Positions 18,613-27,330 of a stretch of 64,000 nt of DNA are shown here, piece after piece. The stretch spans positions 1 to 64,000 of the forward strand of contig NZVE01000074.1 in assembly GCA_002697345.1 (NCBI GenBank). The letters are read 5' to 3'. Both the position numbers and the translations under genes were made by a program. This DNA is from Paracoccaceae bacterium. Lineage in GTDB: Bacteria; Pseudomonadota; Alphaproteobacteria; Rhodobacterales; Rhodobacteraceae. Under the pieces are notes generated by a model. The model was given only the letters and a program-made list of their open reading frames with translations, ran no database searches and was not told where the DNA came from. The stretch's first letter is position 1. The number at the start of each line of letters is the position of its first letter.

Positions 18613-19496
18613 TTGTTAGCCCCTATTTGGTCCATAGACACAAGTTTGGACGCTATATAGAGAATAAGCATCGTCACAACCAAAAGTACTACACCAAGTG
18701 CACTCGCGGCACCCCAGCTAAAATATAGTTCGATATTTGAAGAAATCTTCATCGCAGCCATTATAACTTTTCCACCACCCAAAACAGCCGGTGTAACATA
18801 AAAACCTAAACAGATGACAAAAACAATAAAGAGTCCCGCCAGTAGCCCAGGTATTGAAAGAGGAAAAAATACTGTCCAAAAAGCTCTTGTCGGTGTTGCA
18901 CCAAGGTTTGCTGCCGCTTTCAAACAGTCTTTGTCAATAGCGCGCATATTTGCATATAAGGGCAAAATTAAGAAAGGTAACATAATATGGGCCATTCCAA
19001 TGAGTGTTCCAGAAGTATTATGTACGAACTTTATCGGTTCTGAAATAAATCCTAAATCTATCGCTATATTATTGATAAGTCCCTTTCTTTGCAAAAGAAC
19101 CAACCAGGCATATGTTCGAACTAAAAGACTAGTCCAAAACGGAATTAAAACACCAATCATACAAATACCTGCCCACTTTCGTGAAAGTTGCGACATGAAG
19201 TAAGTTAGTGGGTAACCAAGTAATGCACATATTAAGGTAGTTAAAAAACTAATTTTAAAGGTTGTTATGAATATTCGTATATACGACTTACTCTTCAACA
19301 TCCTTTCATAGTTCTCGATCGAAAAGGAACCGTCTCTTCCAATGAAGGACATATAAAACAGCCACCCAACTGGAATTATAATAAGAAAAAATACAAGAAG
19401 TAAGTACGGCGCCGTTAGTCCAAATAAAGTAAAATTTTCTTTGCGATCTAAATTCTTCAAAACCGCTTCGTTAACATGCTCGTCTATCAAAGCCAT
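18609..19496 (-). CDS. ABC transporter permease, PotB-like
   Basis: A 295-residue permease with a cytoplasmic N-terminus, about six membrane helices, and the coupling motif KAAANLGATPTRAFWTVFFPLSIPGLL. It pairs with the downstream PotC-like gene (4-nt overlap) and follows the ATPase by 4 nt. Organised binding protein-ATPase-PotB-PotC as in many alphaproteobacterial importers for polyamines or related cations. Confidence 0.87.
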   Translation of the reverse strand: MALIDEHVNEAVLKNLDRKENFTLFGLTAPYLLLVFFLIIIPVGWLFYMSFIGRDGSFSIENYERMLKSKSYIRIFITTFKISFLTTLICALLGYPLTYFMSQLSRKWAGICMIGVLIPFWTSLLVRTYAWLVLLQRKGLINNIAIDLGFISEPIKFVHNTSGTLIGMAHIMLPFLILPLYANMRAIDKDCLKAAANLGATPTRAFWTVFFPLSIPGLLAGLFIVFVICLGFYVTPAVLGGGKVIMAAMKISSNIELYFSWGAASALGVVLLVVTMLILYIASKLVSMDQIGANK

Positions 19497-19500
19497 CTAA

Positions 19501-20577
19501 TTATTCCACCAAAAAGCTATCTGACATACGCAAGCCAACAGATATTTTTTCACCCGTATGAGGAACTTTTTGACCTACATCACTACCGTTTGGTAACCGC
19601 ATTCGCAATGATTGCTCTCCAAAAATTTCTGAATCTAATTTAATAACTAACAACTGACTTTCACCTTGAAAAATTGATCCTTCTACAATTCCGTTGAAAA
19701 TGTTAGTACCTTTCTCTTTTCCTTTTGCAAGAAACAGTTTCTCTGGTCTAATTACCAAAAGATAATCTCCATCATCCTTTGAAGGATGATTGATCATTAT
19801 TTCAGATGCTCCAAGGTAGGCTTTATTACTAATAACTTTTGCTGGCAATAAACTAGATTCCCCAATAAAATCAGCAATAAATGCGTTACTTGGATTAGTA
19901 TAAATTTCATTTGGCGAACCTAACTGCTTTAGCTCCCCATCATTGATAACAGCTATCCTATCAGACATTGTTAAGGCTTCTTTTTGGTCATGAGTAACAT
20001 AAACTGTTGTCATTGTTAAACTGTCGTGAAGTTGTCTTAACTCTATTTGCATCTCTTCTCGAAGTTTTTTATCAAGAGCTGATAATGGTTCGTCCATTAA
20101 TAAAATTTGAGGTTTAAATACAATAGCCCTAGCTAACGCTACTCGTTGTTTTTGACCACCTGACAGTTCACCCACGCCACGATGTCCCAACCCATCCAAC
20201 TTCACAATACTAAGTGCTTCAGAGACACTTTCTTTAATCTCAGATTTACTTTTTCCGCGTAACTTTTGCGGATAACCTATATTTTGTTCTACATTCATAT
20301 GTGGGAAAAGAGCATAGTTTTGGAATACCATTCCGATGTCTCGCAAATGCGGTGGCGTTGTGACAACTTCTTTGTTTCCAAATTTTACGCTACCATAATC
20401 TGGTCTCGTAAAGCCTGCTAAAACCATTAATAAAGTTGTCTTTCCAGAACCAGATGGTCCTAAAAGAGTTAAAAACTCTCCTGATTTCACCTCAAGACTT
20501 ACATCTTTGAGCGCAAAAAAGTCACCGTATTTTTTTGTGACATCATTTATAGAAATATTCAGTGCATCAGATTGCAT
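19501..20577 (-). CDS. ABC transporter ATP-binding protein, PotA-like
   Basis: A 358-residue ATPase. It has Walker A GPSGSGKTTLL, Q-loop VFQNYALFPHM, signature LSGGQKQRVALARA, Walker B ILLMDEPLSALD and switch VTHDQKEALTMSD. It also has the C-terminal TOBE regulatory domain (LLVIRPEKLFL onward) that distinguishes the PotA/UgpC class. It is separated from the binding protein gene by a perfect intercistronic hairpin. Confidence 0.9.
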   Translation of the reverse strand: MQSDALNISINDVTKKYGDFFALKDVSLEVKSGEFLTLLGPSGSGKTTLLMVLAGFTRPDYGSVKFGNKEVVTTPPHLRDIGMVFQNYALFPHMNVEQNIGYPQKLRGKSKSEIKESVSEALSIVKLDGLGHRGVGELSGGQKQRVALARAIVFKPQILLMDEPLSALDKKLREEMQIELRQLHDSLTMTTVYVTHDQKEALTMSDRIAVINDGELKQLGSPNEIYTNPSNAFIADFIGESSLLPAKVISNKAYLGASEIMINHPSKDDGDYLLVIRPEKLFLAKGKEKGTNIFNGIVEGSIFQGESQLLVIKLDSEIFGEQSLRMRLPNGSDVGQKVPHTGEKISVGLRMSDSFLVE

Positions 20578-20598
20578 AAATTATACTCTTTTTGTTGA

Positions 20599-20628
20599 AT
20601 AGTAGGAGGACCAAAGCCCTCCTACTAT
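20599..20628 (-). terminator. Perfect 11-bp hairpin between binding-protein and ATPase genes
   Basis: ATAGTAGGAGG and its exact complement CCTCCTACTAT flank an 8-nt loop in the 62-nt gap after the binding-protein stop and before the ATPase start. No U-run follows on the reverse strand. A transcript-stabilising or partial-attenuation hairpin, raising binding-protein mRNA over the membrane components, is therefore more likely than a full terminator. Confidence 0.65.
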
Positions 20629-20639
20629 ATGCTTATTAG

Positions 20640-21692
20640 TTACTCAGTCATCATATCAGTATACATCTCTGCTGCTATCGTACGCCATTTTGCATACCAA
20701 GCAGTTTTCAAAGTCAGCTGATGTTTCGCATTGTCTGGGTGACTAGGTAATGATCTTGCAAGACTATCTTCAATCAATCCATTCTCATAGGCTTTTGTGT
20801 TTGTCGGACCATAAGTAATGTGTTGAACAAAGTTTGCCATATATTCGGGCTTCATCATTTCTGCAATGTACTTCATTGCTAGATCTTTTTGTGGTGCACC
20901 CTTAGGAATTCCGTAGCCTTCCCAATCCATAATGCCAGTTTTATAGTCATATGAAACCTTAGCACCATCTTTTTTTGCAACGTCAAAACGACCATTCCAA
21001 CCGGTTGTCATATCGACTTCACCATCTTTCATAAGCTGGGCATGCATAGCTCCTGAAGTCCACCAAACAGCTATGTGATCTTTAATTGATCTAATTTTAT
21101 CCAAAGCCCGTTCAATTCCTTCTTCGCTATCAAGAACATTATAAATTTCAGACATTGGCACTCCATCAGCAAGTAATGCAGCTTCTAGTTGAGCATCAAC
21201 TTTTGCTCTCATAGCTCTTGTTCCAGGAAACTTTTCTGTATCAAAAAAGTCAGCCCATGTTCTGGGACCATTTTCGCCATATGTATCAGTGTTCCAAGCT
21301 GCAACAACAGAAAATATATCCGCTCCAACACAATAGTCACTCCACATATCTGGCAAATGATCACTAACATCAATAACAGAATAATCTAGTTTTTCTAAGA
21401 TACCTTCTGCTCCACCAGATGCACAGCTACCTGCACCACTGGAGAATATATCAAACTTATCAGCACCTGATTTTACCATTAGTTTAACGTCTGAAATACC
21501 ACCATAAGTATCTTCTTTAACAGTTATCCCCATTGCTTTAGCCGCGGGTTGGAATATTCCAAGAGATTGACCTTTTTGGTAAGCTCCGCCCCATGAAACA
21601 ATTCTGAGAGTATCTTCTGCAAATGCCGAAGATGTTATTGAAAACAACCCCATAACTGCAGAAATTACCATTGGTTTAATATACGTTTTCAT
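20640..21692 (-). CDS. Polyamine-type ABC transporter substrate-binding protein (PotD/PotF class)
   Basis: A 350-residue periplasmic protein. It has a signal peptide (MVISAVMGLFSITSSAFA) and a fold typical of the PotD group, beginning DTLRIVSWGGAYQKGQ and containing AWNTDTYGENGPRTWADFFD and TGWNGRFDVAKKDG. The family also includes binders of opines, aminoethylphosphonate and other cationic or zwitterionic compounds, so the ligand is uncertain. It is the first gene of a five-gene unit with ATPase, two permeases and a GMC oxidoreductase, with the enolase-like gene after. Confidence 0.85.
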   Translation of the reverse strand: MKTYIKPMVISAVMGLFSITSSAFAEDTLRIVSWGGAYQKGQSLGIFQPAAKAMGITVKEDTYGGISDVKLMVKSGADKFDIFSSGAGSCASGGAEGILEKLDYSVIDVSDHLPDMWSDYCVGADIFSVVAAWNTDTYGENGPRTWADFFDTEKFPGTRAMRAKVDAQLEAALLADGVPMSEIYNVLDSEEGIERALDKIRSIKDHIAVWWTSGAMHAQLMKDGEVDMTTGWNGRFDVAKKDGAKVSYDYKTGIMDWEGYGIPKGAPQKDLAMKYIAEMMKPEYMANFVQHITYGPTNTKAYENGLIEDSLARSLPSHPDNAKHQLTLKTAWYAKWRTIAAEMYTDMMTE

Positions 21693-21809
21693 TAATTTCC
21701 TCCAAATTTTTTTGATTTCGTAACGAGTATTGTTTAGATTTAATACACGTGTGTCAAATTATTTAATAGTGTGGCACAGATTAATTTAACTTTATTTATA
21801 ATCTAACAG

Positions 21810-23090
21810 TTAAATTGGCCTATATTCGGAAATAAAGTCCTTCAAAGATAAATACTTATAGACAATTTCAGCTGCAACTTTTCCAAAACTACCGTAATGA
21901 GGCAAATGTCTAACTCCATTAAAGCTGTTTAAACTGTTTCTATTCCCTAGTAAGAAATCTGATAAACAGATCGCCGATATAGGAGCTGTATTCATTCCAT
22001 GTCCACCAAAACCAGCCAAGGCATATTTGTTAGCTGAAAGCTCACCAACATAGGGTAAAAAATTTCTTGAGTACCCCATAAAACCAGACCATACATATTC
22101 AAAACTTAGGCCTGATGTACTCATTTCTTGTGCCAGGTTTGGGAAATGCGATTTAAGATCTTTAAAAGCATCGCGTTTTATTGTTGAAAGGCTCTTACTA
22201 CCAAACGCAGATATCCCCATTCCCCATAGAAGTCGATCCCCATCCAGACGTCTATAATAATTTCCAGCACGCCTATTATCTGAGACCATAAACTCAGTAT
22301 GAATATGATCCTTTAATGTACCAGGAAGAGGATCCGTAACAGCGATAAAAGTTTTTATCGGAAGTAATACTTTATCAAGCTTTGATGTACATAAACCTCC
22401 GTAACCTCCAGTAGCATAAATAACCTTCTGCGCTATAAAATTTTGATTACTTTTAGTTAAAAGCTCGAAGGAATTAATAACGTCAGACCGCTCTACTTTC
22501 AATACGGAGCAGTTTTCAAAGATATGAACTCCATTCTCTAAACACTCTTTCATTAATATTCTCATGAAATTCAATGGATTGAATTGAAAAGAGTCTTTAT
22601 TGATTAAACCAGATTTATACCTAGGACTTATAAGATATTTCTTTAAATTATGAGGATTTAATGAAGACTCATCCTTATTATTAAATTTAGCTAACGATAA
22701 GTTTAACTCACCAAATTTAACATTAACTTTTTTATATGTAGGCTTGGAAACCTGCTTTTTCATCCATTCAAACCCACGAACTCCTAAATCCTCAAATAAT
22801 TCAGCCTTCTTTTCTCCTAATAATCTTTTTATTTTTATTGGATTAGCGGCCCAACCAGCAGAACAAAAACCACCATTTCTTCCTGATGCACCACTTCCAA
22901 TAGTTTTCGATTCAAAAACCGCAACAGTAGCACCTCCTTGTGATAATTTTAAACTTAGGACAAGCCCGGCTAATCCTCCACCAATGACAGCAAAGTCATA
23001 CCTGTTTAGTTTTTCATTAAAATTAGATGACTTAGACGGTTTTATACTATTTTCATCATACCAAGTTTGGGCATAGATTGGATCACTCAT
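21810..23090 (-). CDS. FAD-dependent amine/amino-acid oxidoreductase (PuuB/DAO-like)
   Basis: A 426-residue flavoprotein. It has an N-terminal leader, then FAVIGGGLAGLVLSLKLSQGGATVAVFES and the SGASGRNGGFCSAGW segment seen in gamma-glutamylputrescine oxidases and related DAO enzymes. The C-terminal part reads WSGFMGYSRNFLPYVGEL and ALAGFGGHGMNTAPI. It lies just upstream of the polyamine-type importer on the same strand, which supports oxidation of the imported amine. It starts 14 nt after the preceding permease gene. Confidence 0.84.
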   Translation of the reverse strand: MSDPIYAQTWYDENSIKPSKSSNFNEKLNRYDFAVIGGGLAGLVLSLKLSQGGATVAVFESKTIGSGASGRNGGFCSAGWAANPIKIKRLLGEKKAELFEDLGVRGFEWMKKQVSKPTYKKVNVKFGELNLSLAKFNNKDESSLNPHNLKKYLISPRYKSGLINKDSFQFNPLNFMRILMKECLENGVHIFENCSVLKVERSDVINSFELLTKSNQNFIAQKVIYATGGYGGLCTSKLDKVLLPIKTFIAVTDPLPGTLKDHIHTEFMVSDNRRAGNYYRRLDGDRLLWGMGISAFGSKSLSTIKRDAFKDLKSHFPNLAQEMSTSGLSFEYVWSGFMGYSRNFLPYVGELSANKYALAGFGGHGMNTAPISAICLSDFLLGNRNSLNSFNGVRHLPHYGSFGKVAAEIVYKYLSLKDFISEYRPI

Positions 23091-23104
23091 ATTGCAACTG
23101 CGCC

Positions 23105-24796
23105 CTAATGCTCGCGCGCTTTGTTCACAATTTTATCAAGTGACTTAATTCCCGAAGCCGCAATTAATGTCAAAATTACATAAATTAATGCTGCTGAATT
23201 AAACGGCTCAAAAGCAAGGAAACTTTGCGCCTGAAATTCTTTCATACGTTGGGTTAGGTCTCGTACTGATAATATTGAAACAAGAGAAGTATCTTTAAGC
23301 ATAGCTATAAATTCATTGCCAAGAGCGGGTAAAACAATTGCTATTGCTTGAGGGATTATTATAAACCTGGCGACGTGCCATTCCCTAAGACCCAATGTTC
23401 GAGCTGATTCAATTTGTCCTTTAGGTATGGCCTCTATACCTGCTCTAAATATTTCCGCCATATATGCAGAATAACCTATAGCAATAGCAATAATGCCTCG
23501 TGTCATCATCTGCATGTCTATAATACCACCAGTACCAGATTTGATTGCTCCAGCCAGAGGCAAGCCTACATAAAGAATAATCACAAGCATAGGAATTCCA
23601 CGAATTGTATCAACAAAAAAATCCGAAAAAACTGCCAATGGATGAGCTGAAGTTAATCTTCCTATCGCGCCAAGCAGCAGTAAAAGGGCACCCAAAACGT
23701 AACCACAGATTGCAAATTTTTTGTTACGAGTTGGTAAATAAGAAGTTTCCCATAATATTGGAAAGTCTCCTATCTCATCAGACGATAATACGGTTGCTGT
23801 GATAGAACCTTGTTCAATTAATTTTTTTGCTTGATCTATACTTTTCAGTGATCTGATTTTAAAAGGTTTTTCAGGTTCTGAGTTTAAAAAGTCTCCATAT
23901 CTCACCGTGTCAGTTACATGTTGTGGTGTCCCAGATATGATACCTATTTTCCCTTTCAAAGTCCCTACTAAGGCAACATTTTCATGAGGCTTAAACACAT
24001 TTATAGTTCCAAAAATTATTAACAAAATGCCAAGAATAAAGAAAACTCTATTCGCAAATTCTGATCCCTTTAAACGTGTAAACAATGCCCAAACTAAACC
24101 TAAGATAGAAGCTCCGATATATGCAAAGAAAGCCGCTCTCAAAGTTACCATGATACCAACTGCAAAGCCGGCATATGCAAACATCAGAATATAAAATGCA
24201 AAGCAAAAGTTAATTAGAAAAAGAGCTAATATTGCTATCTTAATAAATCTATTTTGATATAAATTGGTAAAGAAAAAAGAAAATAACGTTATTAATCCAA
24301 GTACTATACTAACTTTGAGCAAAATATCATGAACCCTTATTAAAAGGTTTTCTTGAAAACTTGGATCTAAAACAAATACCTGATTTACCAGAACCACCCA
24401 TTCAACTGACCTAGGGTCAAAGCTATTAACTGCTACAGAGACCAGGTATGGGTCAATTTCACTACTCTGGGAAATACCAAGGGCAGTAAAGGTCTGAAGT
24501 AAAAAAAATATCGATGCTTTCTTTTGAAGGCGACGTACTTCCGTTACTTCTTGATCTGGCCTAAGCGATTTTATTAAAAGGAACGACCCAAATATACCAA
24601 GGCAACCTAGAGCAATAAATAAGAAAAAGCTTAGCAACAACCGTAAAGCCTGATCTTCAATTCCTAGTACCGCAGTGAGCGCAGCACCATAATTTCTAGA
24701 TGTGGCCACAAAATAAATTAATACCGGCAACGCAAACAAAAATACTAAGTTACTTGCGCGAGTATTTCGCAGCATATTTACAGCTTGATTCATCAT
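23105..24796 (-). CDS. Amino-acid ABC transporter permease with large N-terminal and periplasmic insertions
   Basis: 563 residues, more than twice the usual permease length. Residues 1-205 carry extra membrane helices. Residues 206-240 (GFAVGIMVTLRAAFFAYIG) look like the normal first permease helix. Residues about 270-355 form a soluble insertion. Residues 362-560 hold the remaining HisM/GlnP domain with the coupling motif GQIESARTLGLREWHVARFIIIPQ. The binding protein gene is upstream; no ATPase gene is adjacent, so it must borrow one. Long permeases of this kind occur in marine Alphaproteobacteria. Confidence 0.83.
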   Translation of the reverse strand: MMNQAVNMLRNTRASNLVFLFALPVLIYFVATSRNYGAALTAVLGIEDQALRLLLSFFLFIALGCLGIFGSFLLIKSLRPDQEVTEVRRLQKKASIFFLLQTFTALGISQSSEIDPYLVSVAVNSFDPRSVEWVVLVNQVFVLDPSFQENLLIRVHDILLKVSIVLGLITLFSFFFTNLYQNRFIKIAILALFLINFCFAFYILMFAYAGFAVGIMVTLRAAFFAYIGASILGLVWALFTRLKGSEFANRVFFILGILLIIFGTINVFKPHENVALVGTLKGKIGIISGTPQHVTDTVRYGDFLNSEPEKPFKIRSLKSIDQAKKLIEQGSITATVLSSDEIGDFPILWETSYLPTRNKKFAICGYVLGALLLLLGAIGRLTSAHPLAVFSDFFVDTIRGIPMLVIILYVGLPLAGAIKSGTGGIIDMQMMTRGIIAIAIGYSAYMAEIFRAGIEAIPKGQIESARTLGLREWHVARFIIIPQAIAIVLPALGNEFIAMLKDTSLVSILSVRDLTQRMKEFQAQSFLAFEPFNSAALIYVILTLIAASGIKSLDKIVNKAREH

Positions 24797-24815
24797 GGAG
24801 TTTCCAAAAAATACT

Positions 24816-24843
24816 ATTGCCGCAACTTTATAGTTGCGGCAAT
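24816..24843 (-). terminator. Intercistronic attenuator hairpin after amino-acid-binding protein gene
   Basis: A perfect 12-bp, GC-containing stem (ATTGCCGCAACT / AGTTGCGGCAAT) with a 4-nt loop lies between the binding-protein stop and the permease start. On the reverse strand it is followed by AGTATTTTTT, giving the form of an intrinsic terminator. Partial read-through would yield more binding protein than permease, a common arrangement in amino-acid importers. Confidence 0.8.
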
Positions 24844-24856
24844 CTAGTTATTTATC

Positions 24857-25594
24857 TTATTTTGGCCACCACTTAATGGTAAGAGCATTAAGCGTACCAT
24901 CAGCTTTGATAGCCGCTAAGCCTTCATTGAATGCGTCTTGGATAGATGCTCCCTCTTGAAAAACAAGGCCCAAGGGATCTGAAGAAAGACCTGTAATCCC
25001 AACAGTTAACTCACCTGCGTATTCTTGCTCATAGGCAGCAGCAGAAGTTGAATCGATTATTACACCATCAACGTCACCATTTTGAAGCGCCACTACAGCA
25101 TTGTTAAAGGCATCAAATAGTTGAATATTTGCTCTACCGACTAATTCTTCTCCTAACTGAGCATTTGTAGTACCGTTCTGAGACGCCAACCTTTTGCTAC
25201 CACTCTTGAAATCATCAATGCTAGCTCCTTTGTCTTCGACTCTCATCAAGATTCCTTGCTGGACAATTATATATGGATCAGAAAAATCAACAATTTTATC
25301 TCTTTCGTCTGTTATCGTTACTCCTGAAACAACCATATCAAATTGACCATCTGCAAGTGCAGCAAAAATTCCATCCCAAGCTGTCGTAACCCAATTTGGT
25401 TGACAGTTAATTCTTTCACAAATCGCTGCTACTACATCAACATCAAATCCTTTAACGACACCATCCTCTATGAATTCATGTGGAGGGTAAGTAGTGTCCG
25501 AACCAATACTCAGCACTCGACCTCCTAGATCTGCAGCTAAGGCTGGTAAAGCTAATGTTACTGATAGTAACAAGCCAATAAAAATTTTCTTCAT
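24857..25594 (-). CDS. Amino-acid ABC transporter substrate-binding protein
   Basis: A 245-residue periplasmic binding protein of family 3 with a signal peptide (IFIGLLLSVTLALPALA). Motifs are GSDTTYPPHEFIEDGVVKGFDVDV, GQFDMVVSGVTITDERDKIVDFSDPY, ASQNGTT and LQNGDVDGVIIDS, as in HisJ/ArgT-type proteins. The ligand is unassigned; a basic amino acid such as arginine or a methylarginine is plausible because a dimethylargininase gene follows upstream. Its own mRNA likely ends in part at the downstream hairpin. Confidence 0.87.
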   Translation of the reverse strand: MKKIFIGLLLSVTLALPALAADLGGRVLSIGSDTTYPPHEFIEDGVVKGFDVDVVAAICERINCQPNWVTTAWDGIFAALADGQFDMVVSGVTITDERDKIVDFSDPYIIVQQGILMRVEDKGASIDDFKSGSKRLASQNGTTNAQLGEELVGRANIQLFDAFNNAVVALQNGDVDGVIIDSTSAAAYEQEYAGELTVGITGLSSDPLGLVFQEGASIQDAFNEGLAAIKADGTLNALTIKWWPK

Positions 25595-25715
25595 AGTAAA
25601 CTCCTTTAAAATATGCTCTGTTTAATATTTAGAGCCACAACTGCTCCACTTTGGTAAATGAATCAATAATGGTCAAGTAAAACCTTAAACAACAATCAAG
25701 TAACTCATAAACTAT

Positions 25716-26510
25716 CTATTTGTTAGGTGAAAATCGTAGACTAAGACACGACATGCCTCCATCAATTTTTGCACATTCAGTATTTTCTATCTCAACAACA
25801 TTAAAGCCACTTTTTAATAATCGCCCTGTTGTTTTTGGAAAGCCTTTAGGTGCTAATACTAAGTTGTTGTAACGTATGGTATTAGCAGCATCTTCCTCTC
25901 CAGGATAAGTTAAAATAACTTTGTAGTTCTCAAAACAACCTGTGGCTGCCAGTCGCTCCGTAGACAAGATAGTATTATTGTCCAGCAACGAACAATCTGT
26001 CTTAAAATGCAGAATATCTGGTGGAGTTATTACCTCTGTAACTTTGTAATTCCATTGCTCAAGCATAAAAGTTAACTCAGATATTCCCTCAATATTTGTT
26101 CTACTTGAACGACCTATCAAAATTTCTTTTTCGGTAGTTAATATATCGCCTGCCTCAATTGTTCCTGGACCCTTAATTTCAAAAACATTTTTATATAATT
26201 TTCTTAAGTGAGGTGCTATATGCTCAACCTCATTTAATCTGGAAGGTGCTCCAGGCCTCATAAGTATTGCCCCCTCAGGTAGACACAACGCAGTATCCTC
26301 AACAAAAACACTGTCCGGGAAATCCTCTAAAGAGTCGAGCTCGATAACCTTTGCACCAGCCTGTTTTAATGCATTAACATATTCTAAGTGGTGATCTCTC
26401 ATTAATTCAAAATTAGGTGCCCCTCTCTCGGTCGAACGCAACCCAGAAACTACAGAAAAACTTGGTCGCCGAGTTATGGCATGAGTAAAATTAAATGATT
26501 TTGTCGACAT
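25716..26510 (-). CDS. Dimethylarginine dimethylaminohydrolase (DDAH)-like amidinohydrolase
   Basis: A 264-residue enzyme of the amidinotransferase superfamily. Visible are TRRPSFSVVSGL, FPDSVFVEDTALCLPEGAILMRPGAPSR (DDAH substrate-binding segment), ILHFKTDCS with the catalytic histidine, and the C-terminal catalytic cysteine in GGMSCLSLRF. DDAH converts N-methylated arginines to citrulline plus methylamine or dimethylamine. I prefer the ATG at 26510 because the protein begins there in relatives; ten more codons are open. It lies upstream of an amino-acid ABC binding protein, which fits uptake and cleavage of arginine derivatives. Arginine deiminase-like activity is an alternative. Confidence 0.82.
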   Translation of the reverse strand: MSTKSFNFTHAITRRPSFSVVSGLRSTERGAPNFELMRDHHLEYVNALKQAGAKVIELDSLEDFPDSVFVEDTALCLPEGAILMRPGAPSRLNEVEHIAPHLRKLYKNVFEIKGPGTIEAGDILTTEKEILIGRSSRTNIEGISELTFMLEQWNYKVTEVITPPDILHFKTDCSLLDNNTILSTERLAATGCFENYKVILTYPGEEDAANTIRYNNLVLAPKGFPKTTGRLLKSGFNVVEIENTECAKIDGGMSCLSLRFSPNK

Positions 26511-26656
26511 GATTTTTATAATACTTTCTATTACACACAAAGAATAACAACCATAGCATGTAATTAAATTAAATTTACATTAGATTATTTATCAATAGTA
26601 ATGATGAGATTAAAAGTCACAATTTGATAACTCTTAGGTTTAGGGCGTAAAAAATC

Positions 26657-27328
26657 ATGAAAAACAAACAAAAAATAGGCGCGGAGCAAGGCACCGGAAC
26701 AAGCATTTTAAAGAACGCCTACTCACTTAAAACTCCGAATGATAATAAACTCTATTACAAAGAGATTGCAAACAGCTACGATCGGGACTTTGCAGAAGAC
26801 CTTGGGTACATATATCCTTCAGAAATTTCAAAAATGTTAATAAAGCGTCTTAATGAAATTAATGGTCCTATTTGTGATATCGGGTGTGGCACAGGTTTAG
26901 TTGGAAGTTTTCTAAAAAATACAGAGCAAAGCCTAGTAATCGATGGAGTAGATTTATCAACAGAAATGCTTGTAATTGCACAAGGTAAGAATGTTTATCG
27001 AAAGCTATATAACGTCGATTTAACAGCTGAAAAATATCAAATTCCAAATAATTATGCAGCTTTAATTAGCTCAGGTACGTTCACACATGGTCATCTCGGG
27101 CCAGATCCAATCAGAAAACTAATTGATCACTGTTCTTCCGGTGCAGTCTGTTTTTTTGGAATTAATAAGGAACATTACAAATCAATGTCATTTGATACAT
27201 ATATAAAAAAATTGACTGATAAAAATATAATAACTGACCTCTCAATAGATCAAATCTCGATATACACCAAGGTAGACACCAATCACGGATCTAATAAGGC
27301 AAATATCTGTAGTTTTAAAATCTGTTAG
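26657..27328 (+). CDS. Class I SAM-dependent methyltransferase
   Basis: A 223-residue methyltransferase. The SAM-binding motif I is PICDIGCGTGLVGSFL near residue 73, followed by the acidic loop DGVDLSTEMLVIA and YNVDLTAEKY. The layout resembles WBSCR27/METTL27-like enzymes. The N-terminal DRDFAEDLGYIYPSEI fits that family. The substrate is unknown. It is convergent with the P-loop protein gene; the stops are only 2 nt apart. Confidence 0.82.
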   Translation: MKNKQKIGAEQGTGTSILKNAYSLKTPNDNKLYYKEIANSYDRDFAEDLGYIYPSEISKMLIKRLNEINGPICDIGCGTGLVGSFLKNTEQSLVIDGVDLSTEMLVIAQGKNVYRKLYNVDLTAEKYQIPNNYAALISSGTFTHGHLGPDPIRKLIDHCSSGAVCFFGINKEHYKSMSFDTYIKKLTDKNIITDLSIDQISIYTKVDTNHGSNKANICSFKIC

Positions 27329-27330
27329 AT

